Below are positions 47,072-57,788 of a stretch of 64,000 nt of DNA, in pieces (positions within the stretch are counted from its first letter, which is position 1; each line of letters begins with the position of its first letter). Below the pieces are notes generated by a model. The model did not search any database and was not told the DNA's origin. It worked only from the letters and a program-made list of their open reading frames with translations. The position numbers were made by a program, and so were the translations under genes. The DNA lies in assembly GCA_022606135.1 (NCBI GenBank), contig JABYQN010000012.1, forward strand, positions 558,001 through 622,000, in the 5' to 3' direction. The DNA is from Fomes fomentarius (lineage: Eukaryota; Basidiomycota; Agaricomycetes; Polyporales; Polyporaceae).

Positions 47072-48516
47072 CATCAGGAAAAAGCATTCTCTACAGTGCT
47101 GTGCAGGCGGCTATGTAGCATCAGTAGGCTATGTAGCGCTGCGCGAGCGCTGTGTAGGAGTCTGTAGAGAGCCGTAGAGGTAGTACTACTCGTGTATCAA
47201 ATTTGTGTGCAATCCAAGCCTACGGCGATTAGTATTTGTTGGTTTGTGCATAATGAAACTGTTTACACCCTTGCAAAGGAGTGCATACGCAGTCTGAGAG
47301 TCATAGATGGCGTGAGAATATAGTTTCTGGAACTGTAAAGTTGTGGCTGACAGTAAGCGCCTTTGTGGTCAGGCTGCCAGCGCACACCACCAGGCAGCAC
47401 CCATTCTGGCATGTAGCACAGAATCAGGAAATAGTCCACCCAGAACGCGCCTGGCTCCGATGCCTTTGCGAACCCTTGCATCGCGACCTCGACGGCCTTC
47501 ACCAGAGGATCCAACTCCTGGTCCAGGTCGTCCGCAACCTCATAGCCGTACGCGAGCCACGAGTGCTCCTGTAGACCTATAGGTTGTCCTCCTAGGTCTC
47601 TTCCATCTTCTGCGGACAAGCTTGTCATTGTGTCTTGCTGCTGCACACCTCCTCTGTTTGTCTCTTCTAGCTGATGTCTGCATGCCTCCCAGTGTTCTCT
47701 GACTTGGGTTCCTGCTGTCAGCTTGCTAGAACTAAAAGGCCTGGTCGCTGTCTGACTGCAGTGGGACTTCGTCTGACCCTGATGCCTTGGCTGAGGTTGC
47801 ACCTTCCCAAGTACGTGCACCATATCCTTTTCTTTAATCTCCCTGGGGATCCTGCCCTATTCTAGTTGTAGCCACGTGGAGAGGGGTTGATGTGAGGAGT
47901 GGTATCCGATGTCTGTTCAAGATTGTTGACCAGACTTGGAGACCACTCTTCGCTCACTCCTTGTTCACGATGGCTACTTCTGAAATACTCGGGCTGGATC
48001 ACAGAGATTCTCAAGGTTGCATTCAGTTGTATCTGTCGTGCCGCATCAGCCTTAGCTATTGTGAATGTCAGTCTTTTCTGTCCACTGTCCGCTCTCTATT
48101 GGCATGTCCACCATCCGCTCTCTGCTGTGTGTCCGCTGTCCGCTTTATGTCTAGTGTTCTGACCTTTGTTTCTGTTTGTAATATGGCCGTTATGCATACT
48201 CAACCTTTGCACTGGTAGTAGTATAGTACATGTAATGCTGTACACGTCTGTCTATCCTTGCCATCGACAATACATTGCTTGTCTGACTATTCATGAAGTC
48301 TCTCGCAAGCTGGTTGTGACGATATGGAGTGCATTTTATACAATCATCCGCTCTATAGGCTTCTACAGGTGCTCTATGTCATCCTACAGATGATTGCTGG
48401 GCGCTACAGAGGATTGGAGGGTGCTACAGAGACTACAGAGAAGGGACTTGTCTACCAGGCTACCGCCACTACATAGACTACATAGTGCTCTGTAGGTAAG
48501 TGGTTTTTTCCTGATG
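47072..48516. mobile_element. Non-autonomous DNA transposon with 12-bp TIRs and subterminal CTACAG/CTATGTAG repeats
   Basis: It begins CATCAGGAAAAA (47072-47083) and ends with the exact reverse complement (48505-48516). The next ~130 bp on each side are packed with short repeats in both orientations: CTACAG, CTGTAG, GGCTATGTAG and CTACATAG. This is the usual sign of subterminal transposase-binding arrays. The left end also shares CTCTAcAGTGCT and GGCTATGTA with the left end of the large block at 35835-35885, so both belong to one family. The interior carries a P450 fragment but no transposase. No clear target-site duplication is visible. Confidence 0.6.
47370..47595 (-). pseudogene. Cytochrome P450 gene fragment
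   Basis: The translation LAYGYEVADDLDQELDPLVK..AMQGFAKASEPGAFWVDYFLILCYMPEWVLPG matches the mid-region of fungal monooxygenase P450s (pattern 'TYGYEV..DPYV..AE.......PGAFLVD.FP.L.Y.PEW.PG', as in CYP5150/CYP5144-like enzymes). Only this roughly 75-residue exon piece is present: there is no I-helix, ExxR or heme-Cys region. It lies inside the small TIR element. Confidence 0.65.
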
Positions 48517-49253
48517 AATGCACCGGAATGGAGTGGACAAAGTGAGAACTGATAACCATATAAGTACAGTATTGAGTATACCATACCGGGTAAGAAGGAA
48601 ACATAGCCAAAGAAACGCAGTGCCCATAAGCACCTAATGTGCATCTATAGTCCAAAGTCCATAGTAATTACAACAACCCACACACTCATCTCCACCTCAA
48701 CTTCCAAACACACGATGTTGACCACTGCCCCAAACCACCTTATAAAATGACACACTAAACTAAGATATAACATACTCTCTGTTGCACTGGGAACAAAACC
48801 TCTGCGTCTTGACTCCTCCAGGCTTCAGAACAAGTTAATAGATAAGCTTCAAGCAAGTCATTATGCATTAAGGTCATTGACATGGTACTTTGCCATCACA
48901 TATCACCCACTTGTACAATGTCTTTTTCTTGACCTGTACTGGGAGATATCTCCCCATTGTAGGCTACATGAATACTTTATACTATGAGCTGGTACATTCT
49001 GTAAATATTTCCCTGTGTTATATGGCAGAGGGGCCCAGGTTGCCATATCCTGTAGATATTCTGAGTGTTATATGGTGGAGGAGCCAGGCCATATTATGTA
49101 TGAGATGCCGTGGACCTATATATAGGTTGATGACTGGGCAATCTTATTGGATGGAGATATTCAGGGATATTGTGGGCAAGACCTAGGTGCATTGTACGAT
49201 AATTTCTGACAAGTTACTGGGCACACATATGCAACACTTTGGCGTGTACATAG

Positions 49254-49488
49254 TCTTGTAGTAACAAAGGTTACTAAGGGAGTTTCTTACTTTCATTATC
49301 TCTGTTTGTATTGTCACTTACAAATGGGTCTTATGCTTACTTACTATCGTCTTTGTTATGTTGATTATCACTCATACAATAGCTCTTTATTACATTGTTA
49401 ACTTTTGCTCTATTGTCTCGTACTTGTACTTATACTCACAGTTGTATTCCTATCAATCCATCTACTTCTACTCTCTTGAACTCCAACA
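49254..49488 (+). repeat. Copia 5' LTR
   Basis: 235 bp, about 15-20% diverged by eye from the 3' copy at 52476-52711, including the terminal TG to TC change. This suggests an old insertion. Confidence 0.85.
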
Positions 49489-49587
49489 GGTTATGAGCTC
49501 TGCCTAAAAGCTCTAACAAGATCTACTACACTTCCAATACAACTGCTTGCAAAAACTTGCTTACCTCATCATATCTCATCTGGCAAC

Positions 49588-52468
49588 ATGATGTCGAACT
49601 ACGTCACTCAGGGCGCCAAGATCGAACTGCTGAATAATGTCGCAGACTGGCTCACGTGGAGAATCCAGATGGAAGCTTTCCTGTGGGAAGTGAGGGTGTG
49701 GGATTACCTAAGTGGGAAGAAGAAGAAGCCAGAGGTGAAGGATGAGAAGGATGTGGGGGAGGTGAAGGCGGTGGCAGATTTGGAAGAGATGGATTGGAGC
49801 ACCTATAACACGATCATCATGCATACTGGTAAGCGTGTCATCAATCAGCTCCAAAACACCCGGACCAGCCACCAGGCTTGGCAAAAGCTCAAGGGCAAAT
49901 TCCAAGCAAAAGGAATTACAAGAGTCATTGAAATCCAGTGGAAGTTGCTGCATGCAGTTTTCACCAAAGAGGAGGACATTGATGATTGGCTCGATCAAAT
50001 GTCCATGTGGCATGAGGAATTCGTGGGACCTGGACGCTCCCTTCAGGAGGATGAGTTCTCACTTACCCTGCTTATGGCACTTCCAAAGTCGTGGGACAGT
50101 TTCACCAACAGCTTCAATCTCAAAACGGATCCATGCCGTCATGCCTTGGATCAGGGAACAAGCAGCTAATTCAAACAGCCATGTCTTGATGATTGCAAGT
50201 CAGGGTAAGGGGAAGGGGTGCTACAAATGTGGGAAGGAGGGGCATATCAAGCGGGATTGTCCCCAGAAGAAGAAGGGTGGAAAGGGCAAAGGGAAGAAAC
50301 AGGAGAAGGAGAAGGAAAAGGAAAAGGACAGGAAAAGGGGGAGCTCCTGGGTTCTCACCAATCGGCAGAAGCGGACAAAGCTGGACCCAAAGTCCAAAGC
50401 TATGCTGTTTATGGGCATGGCTGACGGAAGCAAGGTGTGGAAATTCTATGATCCACATGCACGCCAGGTCGGGAAATCCCGCAATATCATCTTTGCCGTC
50501 CCTAGACGCATTGCTCCTGCAAATGACGATGATTTCAATTTCATTGAGATACAGGCACCCACCACGCCAGCACAAGAGGATGTGCCAGCAGGGGAGACAC
50601 CGTGGGGCAGCAGGCTGGAGAGCCAGCACTCCCGCAACTGAATGTGCCCACCGAGAGGGTGACATCATCACCCCCTGCCAAGCCAGAGAAGTCCGCACAG
50701 CCACCAGAACGACCCCAGTGGAATGTTGCAGCATGCATTGATTACAAAGTGCTCAGTGAGGGGAAGGGTCATGTTCTCAAGGACCCTGTTGCACAGATTG
50801 CATATGAGGGGGAGAATGAGATCGAGATCACAGATGAGGAAGATTGTCTCTGTCTGCTCACCCTGCATGGAACAGAGAGTGTACACAAACCGCGCAATCT
50901 CAGGGAGGCCATGGCATTGCCTGAGTGGTCTGAGTGGCAGTGCACAATGGAAAAGGAAATTGCACAGCTTTAGAAGCTCGGGGTGTACTCAGCTGCTGAT
51001 CTGCCACCAGGAAGGAAAGCCATGGGATGCCAATGGGTCTTCAGGATCAAACGAGACACAAATGGGCGAATTGTCAAATTCAAGGCTTGTTTGGTCACAC
51101 AAGGATTCTCACAAATTCCTAGGCTTGATTTCTTTGAGACATTCGCTCCCATAGTCTGGATGGACTCCATTTGCCTCATTCTGGCCATTGCAGCACAGCA
51201 GAACATGGTGCTACATCAATATGATGTTGTTGGCACCTATCTCAATGCAGATTCTCGATGAGGAGATTTACATGTGGCAACCGCTGGGATACAAGGATGG
51301 CACTGGAGCAGTGGTACGTTTGCACAAGGCACTGTATGGGTTGAAACAGGGTGGACAAGCATGGAACCAAACGATGAATTCGTTCATGGTTGACCTCCGT
51401 GTTCGCCAGATCAACGCGGATGTGTGCGCATATGTCAAGGAGACCACAGCCAGGCTTATCTTTATTGGAGTCCACATGGATGACATGCTTGCATCAGCAG
51501 ATAACGATGACCTCATGAATGCCCTAGAAGCTGGCCTCTGGAAGCACATGGAGATCACCAATCTCAGATCTCCCCGACTTCTTCTTGGCATTGAGATCTT
51601 GCATGATCATGCCGTATGCACGCTGATGCTCTCGCAGTGGCAGTATATCCAAGCAGTCCTGGATTGCTTTGGAATGGGTGATTGCAACCCTGTGAGCACA
51701 CCGCTCAACCCAAATGTCAAGCTTGTCAAGGAACCTGACAATGCGGATCTCTCAGAGATGAAGAAGGTGCCATATCAGGCCCTCATAGGATCACTGATGT
51801 ATGCTGCACTAGGTACACGCCCAGACATCAAGTATGCCATGCAAGCCCTATCCCAGTTCAATGCGTGCCCAGGTCCAACACACTGGACAGCTGCCAAACA
51901 TGTCCTCCGCTACTTGAAGGGGATGCAGAATTTCGGCATTACTTACACGGGCAAGGGGGAGCCGCGCATGTGCACATACTACTGCAACTTGCTGCTCGAG
52001 GGGTACACAGATGCAGACTGGGCATCCGATCTGGATGACTGTCACTCTGTATCTGGATATGCATTCCTTATAGGGAACGTAGTCATTGCTTCAAGCTTGA
52101 AGAAGCAGATGACTGTTATGCTTTCTTCCATGGAAGCCAGGTACATGGCCATCACATATGCCACACAACATGCCATATGGATGCATGCGATACTCACAGA
52201 ACTCACTTTTGCGCAGGAAGAAGCCTCGCAACTCAATGCGGACAACCAATCAGCTATTGCGCTATTGAAGGACAATGTGCAACACGCACGCTCGAAGCAT
52301 ATCGACATACACCATCATTTCATTCACGGATGTATCGCCTCAGACACCATTCGCCTCACGTACTGCCCTACCAACATCAATGCGGCTGATCTGTTCACCA
52401 AGGCCCTTCCGCGTGACCATTTCCAGGCTCTAAGGACGCAACTCGGCATCTTGCCATGGCAGAGTTGA
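49588..52468 (+). pseudogene. Copia Gag-Pol remnant
   Basis: Gag (49588-~50130) is of the UBN2/Copia type. A shift then leads to the CCHC knuckle CYKCGKEGHIKRDC (50219-50260). This is followed directly by sequence normally found after the integrase core (SKAMLFMGMADGSKVWKFYD, about 50392-50450), so protease and integrase were deleted. RT starts near 51000 (GCQWVFRIKRDTNGRIVKFK), with the catalytic pair in GVHMDDMLAS (about 51465-51495) in place of the usual YVDD. RNase H has TDADWASD and QLNADNQSAIALL, and the end is ALPRDHF..LGILPWQS at 52468. A nonsense codon (TAG, 50971-50973) and frame changes near 50140, 50600 and 51250 make it inactive. Confidence 0.85.
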
Positions 52469-52475
52469 GGGGGAG

Positions 52476-52711
52476 TGTTGTAGTAACAAGGGTTACTAAT
52501 GGTGTTTCTTATCTTCATTATCTCCATTTGTATGGTTACTTACAAACGGCTCTTATGTTCACTTACTATCGTCTTTGTTATGTTGTTTATCACCCATACA
52601 ATAGCTCTTTGTTACATTGTTATCTAATACTCTATCGTCTCGTACTTGTACTTATACTCAGTTCTCGTCTCTCTGTGAATACATCTACTTCCGCTTTCTC
52701 GAACTCCAACA
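52476..52711 (+). repeat. Copia 3' LTR
   Basis: Starts TGTTGTAG right after the polypurine tract and ends ..CCAACA. The next element inserted at its last base. Confidence 0.85.
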
Positions 52712-52715
52712 AATT

Positions 52716-52930
52716 TGTAACGGCACCATGACTGTGACCTTCCTGTTTTGGACTCACCTAGTTATGCTCTACGCTATGTCTCGTTTCTCTAGACGAACCA
52801 ACGCCAGTACACAGTGTTGGCACCCGAGCCCCGTCCCACCTCGTCCCCCGTACCCCTGTACTACGTCTCAGACCCTCGAATCAAGTCTTCGCACTCAGAC
52901 CTCGCCGGGCTCAGGCTACAGCCCGTTACA
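52716..52930. repeat. Left LTR of the non-coding LTR element
   Basis: 215 bp. It differs from the right LTR at seven sites, all transitions. At six of them this copy has TG or CA where the other keeps CG. Confidence 0.92.
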
Positions 52931-54867
52931 GTTTGGTTCATCTCCGAACCTGCGAGACATCAAGCCGTTCGGCCCTCGCACCCTCCTTTGGCCGTCGTTC
53001 CTCGCAGTCACCATCGACTCCCGATCCCTTCGCTTCGCCTTCGCCTTTCACTCTGGCTGCACCCGCCTGTCAACGCTCCACAGGCCAGCACATTTTCATG
53101 GCTTCAACACCGCCCGCCTAGCCCCTATCCGCCCGCAGAGCAACTCCCTTCCCCCGTCGCTCATATGATTCATCGCTGGCCGTCGCCCACCACTCCATTA
53201 CTACGGACGGTCGGAGCTCGCTTCTAGTCGAAGGCTCGCTGGTTACGTGCGAACGGTTTGTCGCCGTTGTTTTTTTTTTTTTCTCCTTCCTCCTCGTCCA
53301 CCCTCCCAATCATCTTCTCGAACCCCCGTCACGGCCCAATTATCCTCCTGTCCTGCCGTCGTCTTCCCCACTCTCGCCCTCGCAACTGCTGTTGTAAGTC
53401 AAGCCCGCCCTCCATCCCCTCTCCTCCGGCCCATTTCTTTCGGATCACCTCGCCTTTCCTCTCCTCAGGCTCCATCGAGGAAAGCCTCGGCAGAAAAAAG
53501 GGGGATAGGTGTAGTGAAGACAGAACCTCCGGACGGATGTGAGGACAAAGCAGGCGCGACGGACGAGCATCCGTGGAGACCTCCCGGACGACTTGTGGAG
53601 GCAGGCCGAAGGGTGCGTAGGAAGCCGGAGCACAGTCGGTGCATCCACGCAGGTTCGCAGCGGAGGTGGAGAACATCGCAAGGATGCAGGTCTCCATTCA
53701 GGCCTCTCTTCCTGGCCGTCGTAGCGTGCAGCATGATGCGCTCTCCCTTTCCTCTCGCTGGACGCCGCCTCGGGATGAGCGGTGTCCTCTGAAATTTCAA
53801 CCTTTTTCAAAAATCTTCAATTCCTCTTGTTATCATCGCCTTCATGCCCCGCTCCACGTTCATTCCACGTTACCTCAACCAACCTTCGACCCCTCTTGTA
53901 ACTCTTGACCTTCGTTACCACGGCGTACCCCGATTTCGACCCCATCCGCTCTCTCATTCACATCATCAACACGCTCCTTTCAACCGCATCCCGACTTATG
54001 CTCGGTTCCATTCCCTCAACTTGTCGCTATCCAGTCGCTGTTGGTCTCCCCTATTGACTTATCTCACCGATGTCCTCGACCCATGACCATCCCGCACTCC
54101 CCATTTGCATCATCATCAACCCTCTTCCTCGCCGCACCCTGACTCATGATCAGCACCCTCACCTCTGGTTGTCGCTCAGCCGCATCGCATCCACATCACG
54201 TCCCTCATCCTTGCTCCCCGACTCTTGTTCTCTCCCAGTGCATCCTTCTGTCCGGTCGCACGCACCTTGGCAGTGGTCAAACCGCGTCGACACCCAGGTA
54301 GAATCGGCAGTGGCTGTATCTTCCTCCCGTCCCGTCCTCCTTTGCATCCGCTTGGACTCGCGGACCTAGGCTACGGTCTTAACCGTCGAGTGCCTCGTAT
54401 TCTTGGCTTACAGGGGTCATGTCCAGGCCTAGGCTACAGTCTTAACTGGCTCGATGCTCTTCTCGTTCTCGCCCTCGTCTTCGGTCTTCCCATGGTCCCG
54501 TCCCTCTGGGTTGACAACTTCGGTCCTGAGGGAGTCGCTCTCCCCTGGACACCGACATAACCATAGGTTTGGTATGTACGGACCCCTCTCGTCTTGTCTA
54601 TGGCTCTTGTAGCACCCCGTCTCGTATCCTGTCCTGTCCCGTCTCATGTCTAGTCCCCCACACCATCTTGTCCGCCCCTGCTTCCCGCTCGCCCCCGTTC
54701 TGGTATCACGTCCATGCACTACGTCGTTTACCACTTATTGTTATTCAGTTATTTCATGTTTTTTGATCCTCTCGCATTCTTTACGTAGTCCCCCTTGCTT
54801 GCATACTTACTAGTAGCTCCGTCTCTCGTCACCCACTCCTCGAGCCGCAGCTTAAAGGAGGAGGTAG

Positions 54868-55082
54868 TGTAACGGCACCGTGACCGTGACCTTCCTGTTT
54901 TGGACTCACCTAGTTACGCTCTACGCTATGTCTCGTTTCTCTAGACGAACCAACGCCAGTACACGGCGTTGGCACCCGAGCCCCGTCCCACCTCGTCCTC
55001 CGTACCCCTGTACTACGTCTCAGACCCTCGAATCAAGTCTTCGCACTCAGACCTCGCCGGGCTCGGGCTACAGCCCGTTACA
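54868..55082. repeat. Right LTR of the non-coding LTR element
   Basis: 215 bp, same length as the left LTR, retaining the CpG sites that are lost there. Confidence 0.92.
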
Positions 55083-55584
55083 AAATTCATGTACAAGCTT
55101 GTATATTAATAGGATCTGCGACACTATTGCAATTATATACTTTCATGCAACCGACAATCTGACAAGTTTGTCATGAACCGCGCAGCCTATGACACAGGCT
55201 AGGTGTCGGTTTCGGGATCAACTTCTTCAACTCATCCTCGATTCGTGAGTGAGTGTCTATCGTCGCCTCTATTGCTCACTTGCTGCGACATGCTTGTTGA
55301 GCGTCCCACGCAAACGACAGGCTTGACAATGAAGACTTAGAGCTCAGGGCCTCGATACTGCTTGTTGGTACGCTCTTATGGATTCTCACATGCCACTATC
55401 GTCAGATAGAGACATCAGGACCGTGAGATAGATTACTAATCTCTAATGAGGAAGTCAGGTTTTTCCTGATGAACACGATGCGCGACTCAGGTAGTCTTCA
55501 ATATAGCACATGACATGGGTGTGAATCGCATCTATGAATCTCCACTGGCGTGAGCCGGAATGGACTCCTGAAAGCTTTTTGTCT

Positions 55585-56515
55585 TCAAGACGACTTGACT
55601 TTGCCTTCGGTCGTCGAAATTGGCCCGGCACCTGTCCGCTTGGCGGCAATGTCGAAGAAGATGCTTCCGTCGTAGACGCGACGAACATCGTCCTTCTTCA
55701 TGATACCGTCTTCTGGCCAGAGCAAGATGTAGGTCGCGAGCCCTAGAAACAGCGCGAGCTTAGTTGTCATGCTCCGGTCATCAGCATGGACGTCATTGGA
55801 GACTCACATTCGAAGAAGGCGGCGAACCATCCGATAGGATCCATGATGACGCGCTGTCCACTGAGGCCATCCCAGAGGTCTCCCCAGGTGAGTCCATCTT
55901 TGCCCTTCGCGTATTTGCTGAAAAAGTCCTCGAACCTGCGACCGGGCGTGCATCAGGAAGAGCGCATATAGCCAATGTGTATCACTCACTTCTGGGAGAT
56001 GAAGCGGCCCTCGTTGTCGTAGGTCCCTGTGTCACTGCCATGCTTCGCCTTATACATGTTATTGACATACAGGCGGAAGAAGGGGTCGGGAAGCCACGAA
56101 TGGACCGTCGGGTAGGAGAAGTTGGAGTGGACGATGACCGCGGCGAGCAGGCTGAGCGCAACACCGAAGCCGAGCATGTAAAAGCCCCAGAAAGTGTCGA
56201 GGGGCCAGATAACACCATCGCCGTCTCTGTCGAAGAAGTCGCAGTGCTGCTGCAAGACGGTCTGGTGCACGTGCAAGTCCGCCCACACTGGGGTGCCATC
56301 GGGAGCGTCGATCGTCGCGGCCCTATTGGCACGCGCAGTACCTATGTATATGTGCGCGTTCAGCTAGCGTGTCGCGCGCGAACTACGTGGTGCTACTGAC
56401 CTGTGTTGGGCAGTAGCTTGCTCTCGCTGGGACCTGGGTTGTACGGGGGGCGCTCGATGGTCACGGCAGCCTCGGGAATGGCGGTCTGAACGCGGCTGTT
56501 ATGCTTGTCTGCCAT
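55585..56515 (-). CDS. Caleosin-family peroxygenase, copy C
   Basis: Four exons, 56515-56401, 56341-55990, 55935-55808 and 55742-55585, with the same exon lengths as copies A and B, for 250 residues. The EF-hand FFDRDGDGVIWPLDTF, the membrane segment (GFGVALSLLAAVIVHSNFSY) and RRVYDGSIFFDIAAKRTG are intact. It differs from copy B at a small number of residues (for example the linker before the EF-hand reads LHVHQTV instead of SHTHQTV). Similarity to copy B extends about 110 bp 3' and several hundred bp 5'. Confidence 0.9.
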
Positions 56516-57788
56516 GGCTCTGTGCGCGGTCTGCGGGGGGAGGGGGAACGTTGTAGGCGAACTGGAAGAGGGTAAAAAACGCGCCTCAATATATATCGAC
56601 GGTCGCAGAATATAACGTCAAGGCATCAAATCCCAACTTGCTCAAGTTGGCAAGTGGTGTACTGAAAGGCGAATGGAGTTGTCATGATCGACTCAGGAGC
56701 TATAGTGGCGATAGCCCCAACGGAACTCATATGTCGCGCACCAGAGCGATGGCAGGGTTGGACTGCGTATGACGGAAGTAGACCGCGAGATGCTGTTGCG
56801 AAAATGAGTTGAGTGGATCTCTCAGCTTTCCCGCCCTCGTGCTAACCTATGGGTCCAGCTCAGGATCGGCCACGTTCCCTTACGTCCCTGGCGTGCGAAG
56901 TTAGGAAGACCCTCAGGAGAATCTGCCCAACATGCTTCGATGGTCCGAGCCACACAGCTTGCTTACTATTCTTCTTTCTCTTTCTCTATCTCCACTACCA
57001 GCTACCAAAAAACTGTACCTCAACAGGTAGTGCCACCCACCGTCTCGCGACCAAGATGCAGACCGCCCGTATTGGCACGACGGCGAGTTCAAGACCTCCG
57101 CCTAAAATTCTCCCTCTTTCATGCAGCATGAAAACTGCCCGCACACCCTGACTGGCACTGCCAACGGTCTGCGTAGTCGGTCGATCGGCTGGGGTTTTGG
57201 GGAGGGGGGGGTTAAGGAAGGCCGATGCCCACGCGAAGCCCGTCGCGGCGGAACTGAAACTCGAGTTTAATCGGTCCTCGGCCGCTCTTGAAGCAGACCC
57301 CCCACTGATCGTCGCCTATCCCCACCCGCAGGTGGACAGGTGGCAAGATATGTGGACTTGAGTCGGGTACTCGTACCTTAGGGCCCAGGCTACAGCGATG
57401 GCTAATAATCGGCCAAAGGTTTTTGGGTCTCAAGCGCCTACGAGTCCAATAGCACCACCAGTCGTTGCTCTTCAAAGCTTCAAACTTGCGTCTGCATTTA
57501 TACGCACAAGCAATGAGTCACTTTCGATTGAGCGGTTAGTAGGGGCGAGAAGACGAGTGGAAGATGAAATTGTGCGAGGAGAAAGCCGAGACTAGTATCG
57601 TCTCTAACAGCACGCGCAACGTGGAGTTGGACCATTCAAGTTGACGGCCATGTCAATATCAAGCAAACGGAAAGGAAACGGCATAATGTGCACACATTGT
57701 CACCGTCACGTTCGCATACCATACGAGATCTACTTACATTACAGCACGTCGACATACGGTACTTTTTCTCGTACTTCAGCCACCCTGC
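56516..57788. other. Caleosin C upstream segment and a short coding relic
   Basis: 56520-57150 is the caleosin-type upstream DNA shared with copy B and with the orphan segment at 33.4-34.1 kb. At 57212-57373 on the - strand a short frame ends VGIGDDQWGVCFKSGRGPIK..FRRDGLRVGIGLP. It looks like the C-terminus of some protein, but I recognise no family and see no upstream exon. Confidence 0.4.

Larger units (their letters stand above)
49254..52711 (+). mobile_element. Decayed Ty1/Copia LTR retrotransposon with internal deletion
   Basis: The 5' LTR is 49254-49488 and the 3' LTR is 52476-52711 (about 235 bp each). Both end ..ctcCAACA and share tatcgtctttgttatgtt and tctcgtacttgtacttata. The 5' LTR begins TC instead of TG. 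A primer-binding-like site (ggttatgagctc) follows the 5' LTR and a polypurine tract (ttgagggggag) precedes the 3' LTR. Gag, a zinc knuckle, reverse transcriptase and RNase H remain, but protease and integrase are missing. No target-site duplication is left. Confidence 0.9.
52716..55082. mobile_element. Non-coding LTR element (LARD/TRIM-like) with AAATT target-site duplication
   Basis: LTRs of 215 bp (52716-52930 and 54868-55082) begin TGTAACGG and end CCGTTACA, giving 8-bp inverted ends. A 5-bp direct repeat AAATT flanks the element (52711-52715 and 55083-55087). A polypurine tract (aaaggaggaggtag) precedes the right LTR, and TGGTTC three bases after the left LTR could prime from a tRNA 3' end. 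The 1.94-kb interior is pyrimidine-rich and contains no Gag, RT or integrase motif, so it must be mobilised in trans. It inserted at the outer edge of the Copia 3' LTR. Confidence 0.9.
35835..55471. mobile_element. Candidate large composite DNA transposon (outer boundaries inferred)
   Basis: The block between caleosin B and caleosin C begins with CATCAGGAAAAA (35835-35846) and ends with its exact reverse complement (55460-55471). The caleosin-unit homology resumes at the very next base on the right (55472, aacacgatgcgcg) and fades out just before the left motif. Inside lie the 1,356-residue transposase-like gene, its divergent 210-residue neighbour, a third related gene, two broken host-gene fragments and three nested elements. 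Removing the nested elements leaves about 12.4 kb. An alternative right end is the same motif at 48505-48516. No target-site duplication was found for either model, and the terminal motif is only 12 nt, so the limits are tentative. Confidence 0.45.

Noticed and set aside
48384..48655. Two overlapping - strand frames of 67-86 codons with hydrophobic, Cys/Ser-rich translation
   Set aside because: They coincide with the subterminal CTACAG-type repeats and the right end of the small TIR element, so they are repeat artefacts.
49249..52716. Target-site duplication for the Copia element
   Set aside because: The five bases left of the 5' LTR (acata/catag) do not match those right of the 3' LTR, even after removing the younger LTR insertion.
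53247..53800. Overlapping 90-180 codon frames on both strands inside the non-coding LTR element
   Set aside because: They overlap each other, show no Gag, RT or integrase motif, and arise from pyrimidine-rich sequence.
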